Below the pieces are notes generated by a model, which saw only the letters and a list, made by a program, of their open reading frames with translations, ran no database searches and was not told where the DNA came from. A program made the translations under genes and the position numbers. Shown here in pieces: positions 29,994 through 42,630 of a stretch of DNA of 64,000 bases (the first letter of the stretch is position 1; each line of letters begins with the position of its first letter). This stretch comes from Yponomeuta sedellus (taxonomy: Eukaryota > Arthropoda > Insecta > Lepidoptera > Yponomeutidae): assembly GCA_934045075.1 (NCBI GenBank), contig OW203722.1, forward strand, positions 6,740,763 through 6,804,762, given 5' to 3'.

Positions 29994-32016
29994 TTATTCA
30001 TATAAATCAGTTTCTTTCTCGGAATCTGTGTCACTTTCAATATTTTCGACGTTACAGAACTCAATATGATGTCGTTGTAATACCTAAAGATCCACTGCTT
30101 CTTGACTCATTTTTTTCTTTAAAGCTATCCTCATAACTGGTCGCATTGAAGAAATAAAAGGATCAGAAGTGAGAAGCATCCTTTTGATGACATCTTCGTT
30201 TGAATTCTTCCTGGTGTTCTTTCGCGAGTGAAATTCTCGTTAACATCGAAAATCTTTGTTGCGAGCTTTGGATGCTTCTTCAGATAAGATCCCAGTAGGA
30301 ACCAAGGAGTTCCTTATAATTTCAGCACCATGGATTAGCAACTTGTGCACTGTAGCTGGCATATAGTACCAGCAGTATTGGTCCAGGTACCTTTCTGCAG
30401 TACTTCGGCCATATTCTTTGTACTTGTCGACGTTTATTTCTTCACCAGATGTAATGGCTTGAAGTATGACTGCAAATCTTCTAATCAATTCTTCATCCAC
30501 TCCTGTTATCTCGGCTGTCTGTTTTGGGTCATCGAAGAATTTTCGTGCGTTATTTCCATCGTTCGTTGTTCCAGAGCTCTGTTTGACCACGTCCACAAGA
30601 AGACCAAGCTTCTGTTGGAATCGTTCTTGCAGCAACTGCTTTTTGGTCAGCATGACAGCCTTATCTTTATCTCCTCTTACTGCCCAAGTCTTCAACTCCA
30701 GTCTGTATGCTATATGTAGCAAACATTCCATGCAGTTAATTTGGGCATGTAACGGAGATAAGCCGAATTTTAACATGTTGTTGGCTACTTCTTTTCGTAT
30801 TACTGCATCAATATTGTTCATCTCGCTCGGTTTTGCTAGACATAAATAGCAAACTGCACTGGAAAGAGCTTCGGATAAATAACTGCAAACTTTTCCGTCG
30901 ATCATAGTCATGACTAGATCATGATTTATTTTTATATTTCTGCATTCTGAGGGCACCAATGCAGCTATTTCCTCTTCCATTTTCTTCATTTCTTCTTTTA
31001 CGAGAGACTCGCTTTCTTTTGCGAAAAGAAACTGTACAGGTCTACAGTAGAAAACTGAGCATGGCTTCGGGTTTTTCCATATAACTTCAGTCCCGTTAGA
31101 TAACTGCAGCGGAACAAGTGTTGTCATAAACAGAGATTCATCTGTTTCACCTCCTTCAATGCTTTGATTGTATCTGCTTTGGTTTGATGAACCGTCGAAA
31201 CCCCACTTGGATAACAAAACCAGTGTTTTACCCATGTAAGCAGACAGTTCTGGTAAGGTTTTCAAAATTTGTTGTATGGTTATATTCAACAGAGCTTGCA
31301 GATCTAGTTTCGCCATGGTGTCATTTATAATGAAAGCCTGATCGGGAGGATAACAGCTTGACTTGGCTTGCTGAATCTTGTAATACGATGGGTGAAAGTC
31401 TGTTAAGCCCTCACGCATTGTCATCTCTCTCAGTGTAATATATTTCCACTTTGATAATCCCAGAGAAAATAAAAGGCCTAGCGCTTTTTCTGGCGTAACT
31501 GTAGTTTTCTTTAATTTCTTCATTTCTATATCGTTATAGATTTTTACTGCTTCTTCAGGATTCTTCTTAAATTACTTTGCCTAAACATTCGTTTCCTTCT
31601 TTCTTCAAATTTTCTATTGTAACACAGATTGATTCATCGGTGTCTTCATGACTTTCATGTTGTAGCCTCCTTTTCCTTTGTTTTGCTCCCAAAGATCCAA
31701 ATGGTACTTCAGTGCAAGAACTTATGCCTTCTTGGCATACCGAAGCTGTTCCATCTGGTATAATATGTGAAACAACACAACATGGCCAGTCAATACTCAT
31801 TACGAGCCAGTTTTCATATTTTTTTCTGAAAATATCCTGGTTTCTATTTGCTGTCTTCCATCTCTTGGTAACTTGTTGACTGAATCTTCGACAGAATTCT
31901 CGAAGTATATCAAGATCTTCATCGGACAGATGATGAAGGTTCAATAGCGATACAACTTTTTCCAACAAAGTAGAGTAGTTGCTTAGCTTTCCACACTGCT
32001 TCAAAACCACGAACAA
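29994..32016 (-). pseudogene. Transib transposase (RAG1-like), broken (right copy)
   Basis: Same layout as the left copy: N-terminal segment 31567-32016, frameshift, catalytic segment 30240-31523, then a stop-interrupted tail to 29994. The stops, the frameshift and the Lys in place of the third catalytic Glu are shared. One coding difference was seen: codon 60 of the N-terminal segment is Gln here and Lys in the left copy (position 31839 against 15487). Shared defects mean both copies descend from an already dead Transib. Confidence 0.88.
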
Positions 32017-32697
32017 GTCAAGTTTAGTTGTCAGACTTGCGATTCCATATTTTTCTCTTTATGATTTGGGTATGTTTTTTTAGCAGGACAAAATGTCAAT
32101 GAGCACATAAAATATTTTACCTTCCATTTATACGCAACTACAATACCCCTAATGGTAATCAAACTCCAATTCCTAGTATACCTCAGGTGTTATTAACTAA
32201 TTGGTGATTTAGTCATCATACATGATGTTATTGTTAATATTAATTGTGAAAATATGAAGATAGACGCTTAAATAACTTGAAAAAATATTGCTTGCTACCC
32301 CCGGTGACGGCACCGGCGGGACTCTAGGAACTTGAGTTTTCAAGTGTCACTTTTTTCTCTCGAAATAGGTTTTATTACTCATTACTACACTAAACAATGT
32401 GATGAGAGACAATTTATAGAGCAAACGGACGCGTAAGAATTTTTCGAAGAAAAATCTGTATTGCGATTTTTAAAAATATAATTATAATGTGTACTTTGTA
32501 CTAAAATGAGTAGTTCTAATGCTTTTGTGTCCTGATTATGCGTAGTTAGATATTCCTGTACCCTAGTCTATGAAATTAAAACTGAGCATATATATTATGT
32601 GTTTAATTAATAAGACTTGTTTTACGAATTATTAAAGTGATATTAACGTTTTTGGGAATTCATGATAAAGAAACGGTCTTTATATTTAATGTGCAAT

Positions 32698-32862
32698 CAA
32701 TCAGCCTGTATTTGTCCACTGCTGCATATAGGCCTCTCCCAGGGCAAGCCACATTACTCTATCCTCAGCAATCCTCACCCAGCCACCAGCGATATTTTTG
32801 GGATCATCGGTCGAGCGAACTGGTAGGTGTCCTACCTGGCGTCTGCCAGTTCGTGGTCAGTG
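32698..32862 (-). mobile_element. RTE LINE 3' end in Transib (right copy)
   Basis: Mirror of 14464-14628, with the same 10-bp duplication on each side. Confidence 0.8.
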
Positions 32863-34869
32863 AATGTGCAATTAGTAAAAATATATTTTGAAAAATTGGT
32901 ATTTTATTAAAACCTTTCTTACTTTGGTGAATGTCGTCTAATGTACATATTATCCCTTTACAAAATAAAGGGATAATATGTACATTATATATAACACGCC
33001 TAATTTTAATTTCATAGGCTAGGGCATATGGTATAGGGTATATCTAAAGTTGGTCTAACTAGTCATTTAAGTATAAAATACACATTATTAATTTTAAAAA
33101 AATCGCAAAGGGCACTGCTATAAAAAGTATGCCGAAAAATCACAAATAAATAGCACTTTTTACATCTCCAAGGATATTACGGCCAAACTTGCGATTCCAG
33201 AGCTATAGCCACTTTTCATGTCAGCTCCATAAAAATATTTCTTCGAAAAATTCTTACACATCCGTTTGCTCTCTAAATAGTCTCTCATCACATTGTTTAG
33301 TATAGTAATGATATAATGAGTAATAAAACCTATTTCGAGAGAAAAAAGTGACACTTGAAAACTCAAGTTCATATGTCTTTGAAACGTGATTCTCAGGCCA
33401 CCGTGCGGCGCCGACCGGCCCCGGAGTCGCGAGCCGGTGCCGGGCCGGTGAGACAACACAAAGACAGACAATAGCCCTCGCCGTTTTAGCTAGTGTGCTA
33501 ATGTGTCGCGCGGGCTCCTAGATTATTTACTATCTATATTAATTTTAACTAAGGCAGATACCCAGAGCATAGGTAGCTTACTCACATATCACGTGCTTAC
33601 TATCAGAGTATATAACCACTACCTACGTTTACAATCTTACGCAGAACATACCTACTCTCAAAAGTAAAACACGCTCCCACACACGGCGATGGATGCAGAG
33701 ATGTTGCTAGGGCAACTTGGCAACGACGCGTCGCCTAGGTACTCACCCCGCACTACTTGGCAACGTCGCCTGGCACCCCGAGCGCAATCGTTCGTTGGAC
33801 GAAAAATGATTGCGTTTGTTTTAACTTTCTACCAACAGAAATCTGATCTACCTATTTAGAAGAGCTGATGTAAATGTAAAAAGATACAAATTACTAGTGT
33901 TGAATCTACAACAAACTACATTTGTAGAAGATCTAAAATAATTAGTTCTTCGTTATAATAGTTTTATAGCACCCATGCGATGAATGAACCAAGTGTGTGA
34001 GCAGGCATGAATATGTCTAATTTGTATAATTATGGATTAGGTACCAAATCGGTATCTAGCAAGCAAGCATAGTAAGTAAAAAAATCAACTGGCCAAGTCC
34101 GAGTCTGACTTGCGCACGAAGGGTTCCGTAGGTACTATTATTAATTAAATTATTTATTTTTGAAGTGAATACAACGAAATATTCTGTAAATATTGTAAAC
34201 GTCGGCGAGACATCGTGAGACACGCAACATTAGCCTATAATGAAGCCTTTTTTTGAAGACCACGACTGCTCAGTAGAGCGTAGGTACAGACTAAGAAGAA
34301 TTTATAGTAACAAGTAATATATAAATTTACAAGTAATTAGGCTTAGTGGTATATCTGAAATCAAAAGTTGTGAACCGGGTAATTTCAACAACTAAGAAAA
34401 TGGGAACTTGAATGCTGTGCTGCATATCTATATATTTTATCAATGTCACATTCATTTTTAATGTTTCTATTGCTTCCTAAGGTACTAATTAAAGATCACT
34501 TGCGTAAAATAGTTTTTCATTCACAATACCTACTTCGAATCTCTAGTTTTCTGACCGCGTCCTTAAAATGTTGCATTGAAATGTTCCTTACCCTCAAATT
34601 GCCTTAAATGTAGACTTCACACCTCATACTAACGGAAAATCCGCAAAATGAAAAAAGTATAATTTTGAATTCATGCAAATATAGTCTTAGATAATAACTG
34701 AATTTGAAAGTTGAGTTGTCTATACCAGGCCACTCAGAAAGTTTTGAAAAATAGTTTTTATGTATAAGACATTGGCCACTAGTAGTTGTTATGAAAACGT
34801 CATTTATTTAAAAGTAAAAATACTACTGTTCGATTTTCAAATTTCCCTCCGCATTTTTTGAGAGCCAAA

Positions 34870-36265
34870 ATGGATCGGCATTCAGAACATTTTCGTGCTA
34901 TGATTTTATACTATTTCAAATGTGGCTTAAGACCTGATGAGTCATGTGATCGACTTCGAATTGCTTTTATGAATGAAGGACCTTCAAAAACAACCATCTA
35001 CCGCTGGTATAGCGAGTTCAAACGCGGTCATCTTACTTTGAGGGAATGAACAAAGGAGTGGTCGTCCTATCACGGCTGTCACCGAAGAAAGTTTGCTGGC
35101 AGTAAAAAAAATAATTCAAGAAAACAGACGAATTAAGTACGAAAAGATTCAGCATACACTGCAGATTGGTTCAGGAAGTGTTCACAAGATTTTGCACAAG
35201 CACCTTCCCGTAAGGAGAATAATTTTCCGCTGGGTGCCGCACAACCTCACCGAAGCTCAGAAGCAGGCCCGTGTGGATTGGTGCCGTGATTTGTTACAAA
35301 AATTTGATGCTGGCTCGTCACGGCGCGTTTACAACACTGTGACAGGTGACGAATCCTGGATTTCTCAATATGATCCAGAAACAAAGCATCAGTCGACAGT
35401 TTGGTTGTTTCAAAATGAACCAACGCCTACGAAAGTGAAGCGATCGAGGAGCGCAGGATTTTTTTTATGGTTTCTTCACTTTGACGGGGTACCTAACTTC
35501 AATTCCACTTTGAGACCAAAGCAGCATCAACGCTGAATAATAATAATATTGGCCTTTTTGCATCTACTTAATGAGATGATTTATACAGCGTCCAGTGGTA
35601 TCTTCACTCACACTAGATGGGTGAAGGGCCCACTCCGACGCTGTAGTGCCTGGGACATGGTTTTATAGATGGTGTAGGCTTGCCCAGCACCTATACCATC
35701 CTGACAGCTTAGTCGGCCTAGCCCACAGGAAAGACTAGTCAATACGTGCGGAGCCAACCAGGCCGCGGGTTTCCTCACGATGTTTTCCTTCACCGTTAGC
35801 GAGTGGTATTGCAACTACAAATTCTCAAATGTACGTAACTTTGAAATTAAACAAAGTCATTAAACGCTGAATGGTATAACACAAAATGCCTGCCAGAAGT
35901 TTTTTTCTGAATTGAGCAACAAGCGATTGAACAACGGGCTCCGCGGGGTCCTTCTTCACCACGACAACGCGCCCGCGCACACTGCGATCAAAACGAGGGA
36001 CTTCCTGGACTCCACACAGATCAGAGTCTTAGGAGACCCTCCTTACAGTCCTGATTAGGTTCCGTGTGACTTCTTTTTACTGCCTAAAATAAAAAATCTG
36101 CTCAAAGGGATACAGTTTTCATCGCCGGAAGACGCGCTAGCAGCGTTTGAGAAGGCCGTGGAAGAGGTGTCTGCGGAGGACTGGAATAAATGTTTTGAAA
36201 ATTGGTTCAGACGCATGATACGTGGTATAGAGGCTGGTGGAGAGTGCTCTGAAAAGATTAAATAA
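34870..36265 (+). pseudogene. Mariner transposase, broken (right copy)
   Basis: ATG at 34870; helix-turn-helix segment to about 35048; frameshift; catalytic segment (TGDESW near 35345) to 35528; SINE insertion; remainder from about 35873 with HHDNAPAHTA and a stop inside the SPD.VPCDFF motif (near 36056); end at 36265. The D,D34D spacing is preserved. It keeps the 3 bp missing from the left copy, so it is slightly closer to the ancestral state. Confidence 0.85.
35539..35862 (-). mobile_element. SINE D, 5'-truncated, in mariner (right copy)
   Basis: 324 bp between two copies of AACGCTGAAT (35529-35538 and 35863-35872). Mirror of 11464-11787. Confidence 0.85.
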
Positions 36266-37787
36266 AAATAGTTTTTAGGTATAATGTGAAATTTTATTCT
36301 CTACAATGTTTGTCTTATGGGTATTTCAATAGAAGTAAGAGTATCAGTTTCAAAGAAATATGGTCTTGAAAATTCGCAAAATGTAAATTTGCACGTAAAT
36401 AAGTTCCGGTTCACAACTTTTGATTTCGGCTATACCAATAAATCGAATTTAAAGTTTTAGACAATCATGCTGTGTGGTTTCGGCTTAAAGAATAGCACCA
36501 ACCCAAATTCTTCCCGCGGGTGTCGTAAAAGGTGACTAAGGGACACAAACTGGGGGGTGGGCAGCAGCGCCCCCTGCAGTACAATGCCACCAATCTGCGA
36601 TCCTCAACCCGCATGCCCAGCGTGGGGATTATGGGCATTAACCCCCAATGATGGTATAAGACAGGCCACTCTGAATGGGACGCTATACCTAGTAGAACAA
36701 AAAAAAATATCGAAATAGGTTAAGATTTGACGAAGATAATGCGAAAACATAGTGAAAAATAATTAACATACGCGTCGATGTGATAACCTCTTTTGAAGTC
36801 GGTTAAAATGGAAGTGACTTTCATTAAATAAATATGTACATCATCTTTAAAAATATCAACTGTAGCTACACGGTTCATGAGAGTTTACGTTCAGCTTGGG
36901 GACAGACCGACAGACGGACATACCATCTTAGCAATTGGGTCCCGTTTTTACCCTCTGGTACGGAACCCTAAAATCTATGTTTTAGTTGGAAGTTATACTT
37001 AAAGGGCTATAGTTAATTATTGTTTATGTAGTTAATTATTCCAAGACATTATAAAATGTAAAGGTGATATGCTGTCGACTGTTCCTCAACAGCAAGTTGC
37101 GAATTCAAAAACTAGGGGGTACAAACTGCGACCACGAGTTCTTATAGGAAGCTGCCATAATAATCGGTACCGTTTTTAGTAAAGTTTTAAGCAACTTATT
37201 TGTCAATAAATCACATAAAAATTAAAAGATGTACCAACATAGCTTAATCGATCTTGTACTAGAAACCTTAAAAAAAAATATTTCTTCCACCTATTTTGCA
37301 AAATGTGAAATATCTGTGAACCATCCATGAGGTATATTTTCGTGTATCGTTTTCGAAAATTTCTAAACATTTACCACGGATATCCGTGACATTTACTATC
37401 TGCGAACGGTTTAATCAGTGATGTCTGCGCGCGCCCCAGTCCCTTCTGTGTGGCCCAATTATTTCTATTAGCGCCATCTAACGTGGAGTAGCATAGACTA
37501 GTGAGATTGGGCACAAGCAACTCATTATCAAGTACGGTAGCTGACTGGGTTACGAAAGATTGATTAAAATAATTAAGTTATCTCGATCTTAATAACTTAT
37601 TGATTAAATCATTGGATTTTTTAATATTAATTTATAAAAAAATAAACTATTAGGGAAATGTGGTTCAATTTCGTTATTATACAGAAAATGTAATAAGTTA
37701 GTCACAAATTTTACCGACAAGCGACGTCAGCGCCAGGATCCGAAAAAAGCTATTGAATGATCTTCTATCCTTACTTCAAATTCAATG

Positions 37788-37794
37788 GTGGAAG
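37788..37794. repeat. Right 7-bp target duplication of right giant element (GTGGAAG)
   Basis: Identical to 26367-26373. Confidence 0.85.
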
Positions 37795-38370
37795 CAATAT
37801 CAATATACAAAGCTACTCATTTGCTAATTGGTATCAACATATTTTCGATTTGATTATACATCACCCTCCGACTATAATCTTCATGTAATTCACTCCATTC
37901 AAAGGTTGTCTAAAAGAGATCTCTCTTAGAGATAAGACCGCCAATGGCTAAGCCAATTGCCACATTACTTAGATTTAAGAAAACATGGTTGTATTGTTTT
38001 TCTGGTTGTGCAATAAAGTGTTCTCTATCTATATATCTACGCAAAGTCATAGTATAGCCAACAAGGACAAATTCATTAAATTCATTACAAAAATTTTACT
38101 CAACATATAAGCATACTATTTCGCTTAAAAGTTGAGTAAATCTTCTGTAATAAATACTTTTAGTGACTGTAATGGAGCTGCCCTTTTATGTGTTTGACAC
38201 AATTAAGCGCAACTTGCTGGGCGTAAACTGGGAGCTGTGAACTTCGGGTAGTTTGTCATTAGGAGATCCTCTCGGTCACACATGTAGATAGATACTTAGG
38301 GCGCGGTCATGAGTACGCGCGCTTTGCTGAGTTTACACGTAGCTTTTACTGACGAAGTTCAGTTTCACTG
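37795..38370. other. Intergenic, no feature recognised
   Basis: Only a short (gttctctatctatatatc) simple stretch near 38020. No gene is seen. Confidence 0.4.
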
Positions 38371-38374
38371 TTGT

Positions 38375-38515
38375 CGTAGTCGTCTTCGTCAGGCTATACT
38401 AGTCCACTGCTGGATATAGCCCTCCCCTAATGACCGCTATAGCGCCCTGTTTTTGGCTTGCCGCATCCAGCATCTGCCGATCGTCATCCCACCTAGTCGG
38501 AGGGCGTTCTACACT
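38375..38515 (+). repeat. Repeat F copy
   Basis: 'gtcaggctatactagtccac', 'tgctggatatagccctcccc', 'gcttgccgcatccagcatct' and 'catcccacctagtcggaggg'. Confidence 0.6.
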
Positions 38516-38574
38516 ACGTTTGCCGCGTCGCGGCTGCGCGATTGAAGGCCTTTCTGTGACGGCCAATAATTTTT

Positions 38575-38655
38575 ACTACAACCCATTATGTCCCCACAGA
38601 GGGACACGGGTCTCTTCCCTGAGGAAGGTATAGGCCATACTCCACCACGGGGGCC
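38575..38655 (+). repeat. Repeat A, 5' fragment
   Basis: 'cattatgtccccacagaggg', 'cacgggtctcttccctgagg' and 'aaggtataggccatactcca'. Confidence 0.6.
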
Positions 38656-38689
38656 AAGACTATTTATTCAGCCCATGAAAAGAGGCTAG

Positions 38690-39000
38690 TATTGGACACA
38701 GGCTTTTAACCGTCACACTAACCTACCCGGTCTCCTGCCGCCTTCCGACCTTCCAAACCATTGTTATTTTCAAGGTCAGGACTAAATAGGTAAATATCAT
38801 TGTCCTCAACCCGTGAGACAATGTCCTATACAAGTTCATAATGGTCAGACAGCCCTTGAAAGACACCCGGTATTAGACATAGGCTCTTCACTGTCACACT
38901 AACCTACACGGTCTCCTGCCGCCTTCTCAACTTCCCTAGTCCTGACCTTGAAAATGACAACAGAAAACCATTGTTATTTTCAAGGTCAGAACTAGAAACG
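38690..39000. repeat. Local duplication with inverted core
   Basis: The segment with 'cactaacctac.cggtctcct' appears twice (about 38712 and 38895). 'cattgttattttcaaggtca' appears twice directly and once inverted; the last pair forms a hairpin at about 38936-38996. It looks like a decayed small element that duplicated locally. Confidence 0.6.
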
Positions 39001-39289
39001 GTAACATTAAGTGTCTCTCTCTTCATGATACTAAACAAGTTTTAAACGCGGTTAAACGCTTTGCATTATTCATAAAAGATTCTTAGTTCAGCTAGAGGGA
39101 ATTTATTGAACCTCTAGGCGATATTGGATAAGTCGATTTTGTTCCCGTGCCGGGTAATATGCCGGATAAATGTCGTCTTGTCCAATGTACAAATAATGCC
39201 CAATTCTAAACACAATCTTCTGCTCTCTTTCTCATTTTATACCTAGGTCATATATATCTCCTACACCAACCAAAAACTGCAAAAAATGA

Positions 39290-39560
39290 TTATTTTTTAT
39301 ATTATATGGAGCCTATAAACGTCCCACTATAGTGCACAGATATTCTCTCAGAGAGAGAGAAACTAACCCACGCGGATTGGCAATAAAGGCGCTGAGATAT
39401 TTGAACATATCAGACATTCAGGTTTCCTCACGATGTTTTCATTCACGATTAGCGAATGATATTGCTACTATAACTTCACAAATGTACATAGAAAACAAAG
39501 TCATTGGTACTGACCATGCCCGTACTGGGAATCGAACCTGAGTATCTGGGTTTTAAATTA
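39290..39560 (-). repeat. Repeat C, long copy reaching the tRNA-like part
   Basis: 'acgtcccactatagtgcaca', 'ctctcagagagagagaaact', 'ggtttcctcacgatgttttc', 'aacaaagtcattggtactga' and 'gcccgtactgggaatcgaac'. The last motif is an inverted B box, so repeat C shares its head type with SINE D. Confidence 0.6.
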
Positions 39561-40610
39561 TGTAACATTACTAGTATTGCCCGCAGGCTTCAAGAACAAA
39601 AAAGAGGAAATAGAAAAACACATAATATTAAAGGCGAATTTGAAAACATAGATAACAGACAAGAAAAAATACACTGGCCTGCGAAACTAAGTATTCTACT
39701 TTTAAAATTGCAATAACTTTTCAAGTGCACAAGATACCTATATACCTACTTTCGAAATAAAAAGGACTGGAAAAGTAGTTTAATTTTGTGCATTAAGTAG
39801 GTAACCTTCTCTTAACACCTGGCTGAAAAAAATGTTTTTTATTGATAGTTTGGGATATTTTTTTTATTAAAACTGTAGTATGTACTTAGTTGTGCAAGTC
39901 AGTGTAGAACTCCAGATAAATACATATACCTACTACAAAATATACTATTCTCAGTAGGTCACCTACAGGACTGGAAAGTAGGGACTTTCCAGTCCTGTAG
40001 GTGACCTATTATCTAAGATGAAAATAGAGTGACTCTCCCCGCACAACTAGAACATCAGTGTCAAGGCTACAGGCAGCCTGATCGGGCGGGGCTCGGCGGT
40101 GCATTACTTCGCAATTTATCGCTCACAGAGAGCTAAGAAGAAAATTTATAGCAATTGTGGATCAAGCAATAATGCAAGGAAACTGCATTAATCAATCAGC
40201 CTGAGCCAAGGATGTTTTAATCAACTCGTTCACTGTTGGATGATGGAGACAGTCGGTGGATCTGATTCAACTAAGTTTAATTATATTCATGAAGTAGGCC
40301 TCTCTTAAGGCACGCAAACTTATTTCTGTCTTAGGACAGTCTCACGCATTCGGTTACCTGCTATCCACCTAGTCGTCCTACCCTTTGAATAAAAAAGGTT
40401 AGCACTTCTTTCTATGATCTGAGGCTTAGCAGTTACAGCGCCTGACTTGACCAACCAGAAGCGTAAAGAGGCCTAATTACCCGACTCCGGCCGAGTCTTA
40501 AAGAAGGGTAGTGTTTGGCTTTTATGTATGTAAGTATGTGAGTATCTCCGATTCTATGTTCCCTCATAACTTCTTAACCAGTCGTCAAATTTTGACACTT
40601 GATATCTCAT
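39561..40610. other. Intergenic, no gene seen
   Basis: Apart from the palindrome at 39955-40008, I recognise nothing in this stretch. Confidence 0.4.
39955..40008. repeat. Perfect palindrome, 25-bp arms, 4-bp loop
   Basis: Arms 39955-39979 and 39984-40008 (core ctacaggactggaaag and its complement) match exactly around 'aggg'. No decay is visible, so it is either young or an assembly fold-back. Confidence 0.95.
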
Positions 40611-40756
40611 ATTAAAAAACTGTATTTACACGGATTCCATTCGTTTTTTTACAATCCGTGGTCTTCCAAGACCAGAAGAAAAGGTGCCGCAACGTCGGAA
40701 AATTGTAAAAATATAAAATTAAACGAGTGGAATCCGTGTAAATACAGTTTTTTAAT
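40611..40756. mobile_element. 146-bp fold-back element (MITE-like)
   Basis: The 36-bp terminal inverted repeats (attaaaaaactgtatttaca...) at 40611-40646 and 40721-40756 match at 35 of 36 positions. No convincing target duplication was found, and the middle is non-coding. Confidence 0.6.
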
Positions 40757-40904
40757 GTCTAGTGCTCGTGGTTACCTTAGAAAATACTAAATTGATATCT
40801 CAATTTGTCGTTTTTGCGCCAGCGTCAAAGGCTGCGTAAGTACGTATTATCAGACAAAAGTTCAAAGTAAATAAAAACTGAAACAAAAATAATCCAACCC
40901 CAAC

Positions 40905-41045
40905 TATCCCCAACCCATGTGGGTTGGGGATGTGCCCAGCGTGAGGATTACGGGCATTACCCCCCAATGATGGCACAACCTTGCGCTATGGCGCTCATTA
41001 GGGGAAGGCTATGTCCAGCAGTGGACTAATATAGCCTGAAGAAGA
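40905..41045 (-). repeat. Pieces of repeats I and F
   Basis: 'gtgcccagcgtgaggattac' with 'accccccaatgatggcacaa' belongs to repeat I. 'ggctatgtccagcagtggac' is an inverted repeat F end, followed by (gaa)n. Confidence 0.5.
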
Positions 41046-41222
41046 AGAAGAAAAAGAAACAAAAATAACGAAAAACCCGACTGCTGAGCATTAATTATGA
41101 AACAGGCGGGACTAACCTAGATACCTCGTAAGGTGTTACATTCTTAAATTTGGGTCACGAGTGTATCCAGCTATTAATAATGAAAAGTAGGCCGAGTATA
41201 ATTTTGTGACCTAACGAATTAT

Positions 41223-41310
41223 TTAAATAATTATAATGCAGCCTAAATACGCCCCACTACAAGGCACAAACCTTCTCTCAGAGAGAGATTATGCGCTTAA
41301 TCGCCACGGA
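41223..41310 (-). repeat. Repeat C fragment
   Basis: 'cagcctaaatacgccccact' then 'cttctctcagagagagatta'. The 161-codon plus-strand frame at 41236-41721 begins inside this repeat and is not called. Confidence 0.45.
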
Positions 41311-42630
41311 CGCCCGCTGAGGGTGTGGAGAGTGAAACTTTCAACAATCTCTCGCCACTCTGTAGCGAATGGAGCGCATTTGGTATTCATGAAAATCAGA
41401 ACGGCCCCATTTGCTTACTCCAGCGCCCCTGCACGTCTCGCTTCGTCGCTCCAGGGTTGTGCGAGGCTCAGGTGTCGTCATTTACTGCGTTCTCAGCTTG
41501 CCGGTTATAAAGAGCTCGTTAACACGTGCACCGACTGTCTAATGAGTAATGAGAGTGCCGCATGCCGGTGGCTTTATTATTATTGTAATCTAACCGTCGG
41601 AGACGAGTCGTGTGTGAAGGAGTACTTAGTTAAGTTTTATCAAGTCTCGTTTCATATAGTTTATGAGAGTTGCTTAGCATACGGAGTTGCGAGTAGATTA
41701 GGTGCCTTTATTGTATATTAAAGAGCACTTTATATACTTTCTGACGCCTTCTCTCTTCTGTGAATGAAAAAGTAGGACTTGAAGTCTTGAGACTTTCAAA
41801 TTGAGCGGCTACGCTCTGCTAACTAGTGCCACCAATGGAATAAAATATTGACTTGTTTTATAATACGTTTTATTCTAAAAGTGAACATCATAAACTTTAA
41901 CGACTAGGACAACCATATTTAGAACAACCTTGTACCATAATGGAATATCGCTAAAAACAAAACCGCTTTATAGTCCTGGATTCTTTTCAGTCAGTTCTAA
42001 AAATAGCAGTTAAGTATATTTATTATTTATTTACTTTCCTTAGGGATTAGACCTGTGCCGGTGGGGACAGAATGTGTTGATGATGATGATATTTATTAAT
42101 ATTTATTATGTTCACCTTTTCCGAAGACGCGTTTGAGAATATATGACTTAATATCCATGGTTCGGGTCATTTCTTCTTCCGCAATTAGTGTTACACCTAT
42201 GTAAGGCTACTTGCTTTCACCCTAATGAATTCTCCTTTTTTAAGGTTTGACCATCGATCCTGTTCTTGTGTGAACACAGGGTTAAACTGCCTGAAACACA
42301 TCACTACGAATTTATGATTTTAAAAACAACTTTTGTTTCACGACTTTTGTTCGCTTTTCCATTTCCCATGCATTTTTAAAGAGTTTTTGAGTTTTTACGG
42401 CTGTGTGTGAGAGCGCTGTTAATCAATAATGCTTAAAGCATTGTATAATGTGTTAATTTGTATTCTTATTTTTCAATGTAGAGATTAGTTAAGAGATCTC
42501 TTTAAGGAAACTAACATCCTGACAGTTGCCAGTCAGTATATATATGAAAACATTATGTACGTCAGGAAAAAATATGAGTAACTTTAAAACTTTAGGTACT
42601 ATTTCTTAATGATTCGCAATACTCATACAT
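41311..42630. other. Intergenic, no gene seen
   Basis: 42035-42090 holds a short minus-strand piece of repeat A ('agacctgtgccggtggggac'). Otherwise unrecognised. Confidence 0.4.

Larger units (their letters stand above)
29221..33405 (-). mobile_element. Transib transposon (right copy)
   Basis: Mirror of 13921-18105, with the same CACGGTGG inverted ends and the same internal fold-back (hairpin at 32939-32987). Confidence 0.8.
34346..36438 (+). mobile_element. Mariner-family transposon (right copy)
   Basis: Mirror of 10891-12980, TA-flanked, with the transposase on the plus strand. Confidence 0.7.
26374..37787 (-). mobile_element. Giant TIR element, right copy (11,414 bp)
   Basis: The same element as 9542-20952 in the opposite orientation. 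Positions in the two copies add to 47,326 over most of their length, and to 47,329 beyond the 3-bp indel. Both terminal repeats are present, and the flanks are GTGGAAG. It is 3 bp longer because it keeps three bases in the mariner (near 36127) that the left copy lacks. The distinct target duplication shows this copy inserted on its own. Confidence 0.88.

Noticed and set aside
9542..37787. A single large inverted segmental duplication or assembly fold-back
   Set aside because: The two copies have different flanking 7-bp direct repeats and both begin and end in the same terminal inverted repeat. This fits two transposition events and not one duplication.
41236..41721. 161-codon plus-strand gene
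   Set aside because: It starts inside repeat C, has no domain or signal I recognise, and no splice or promoter context that would support it.
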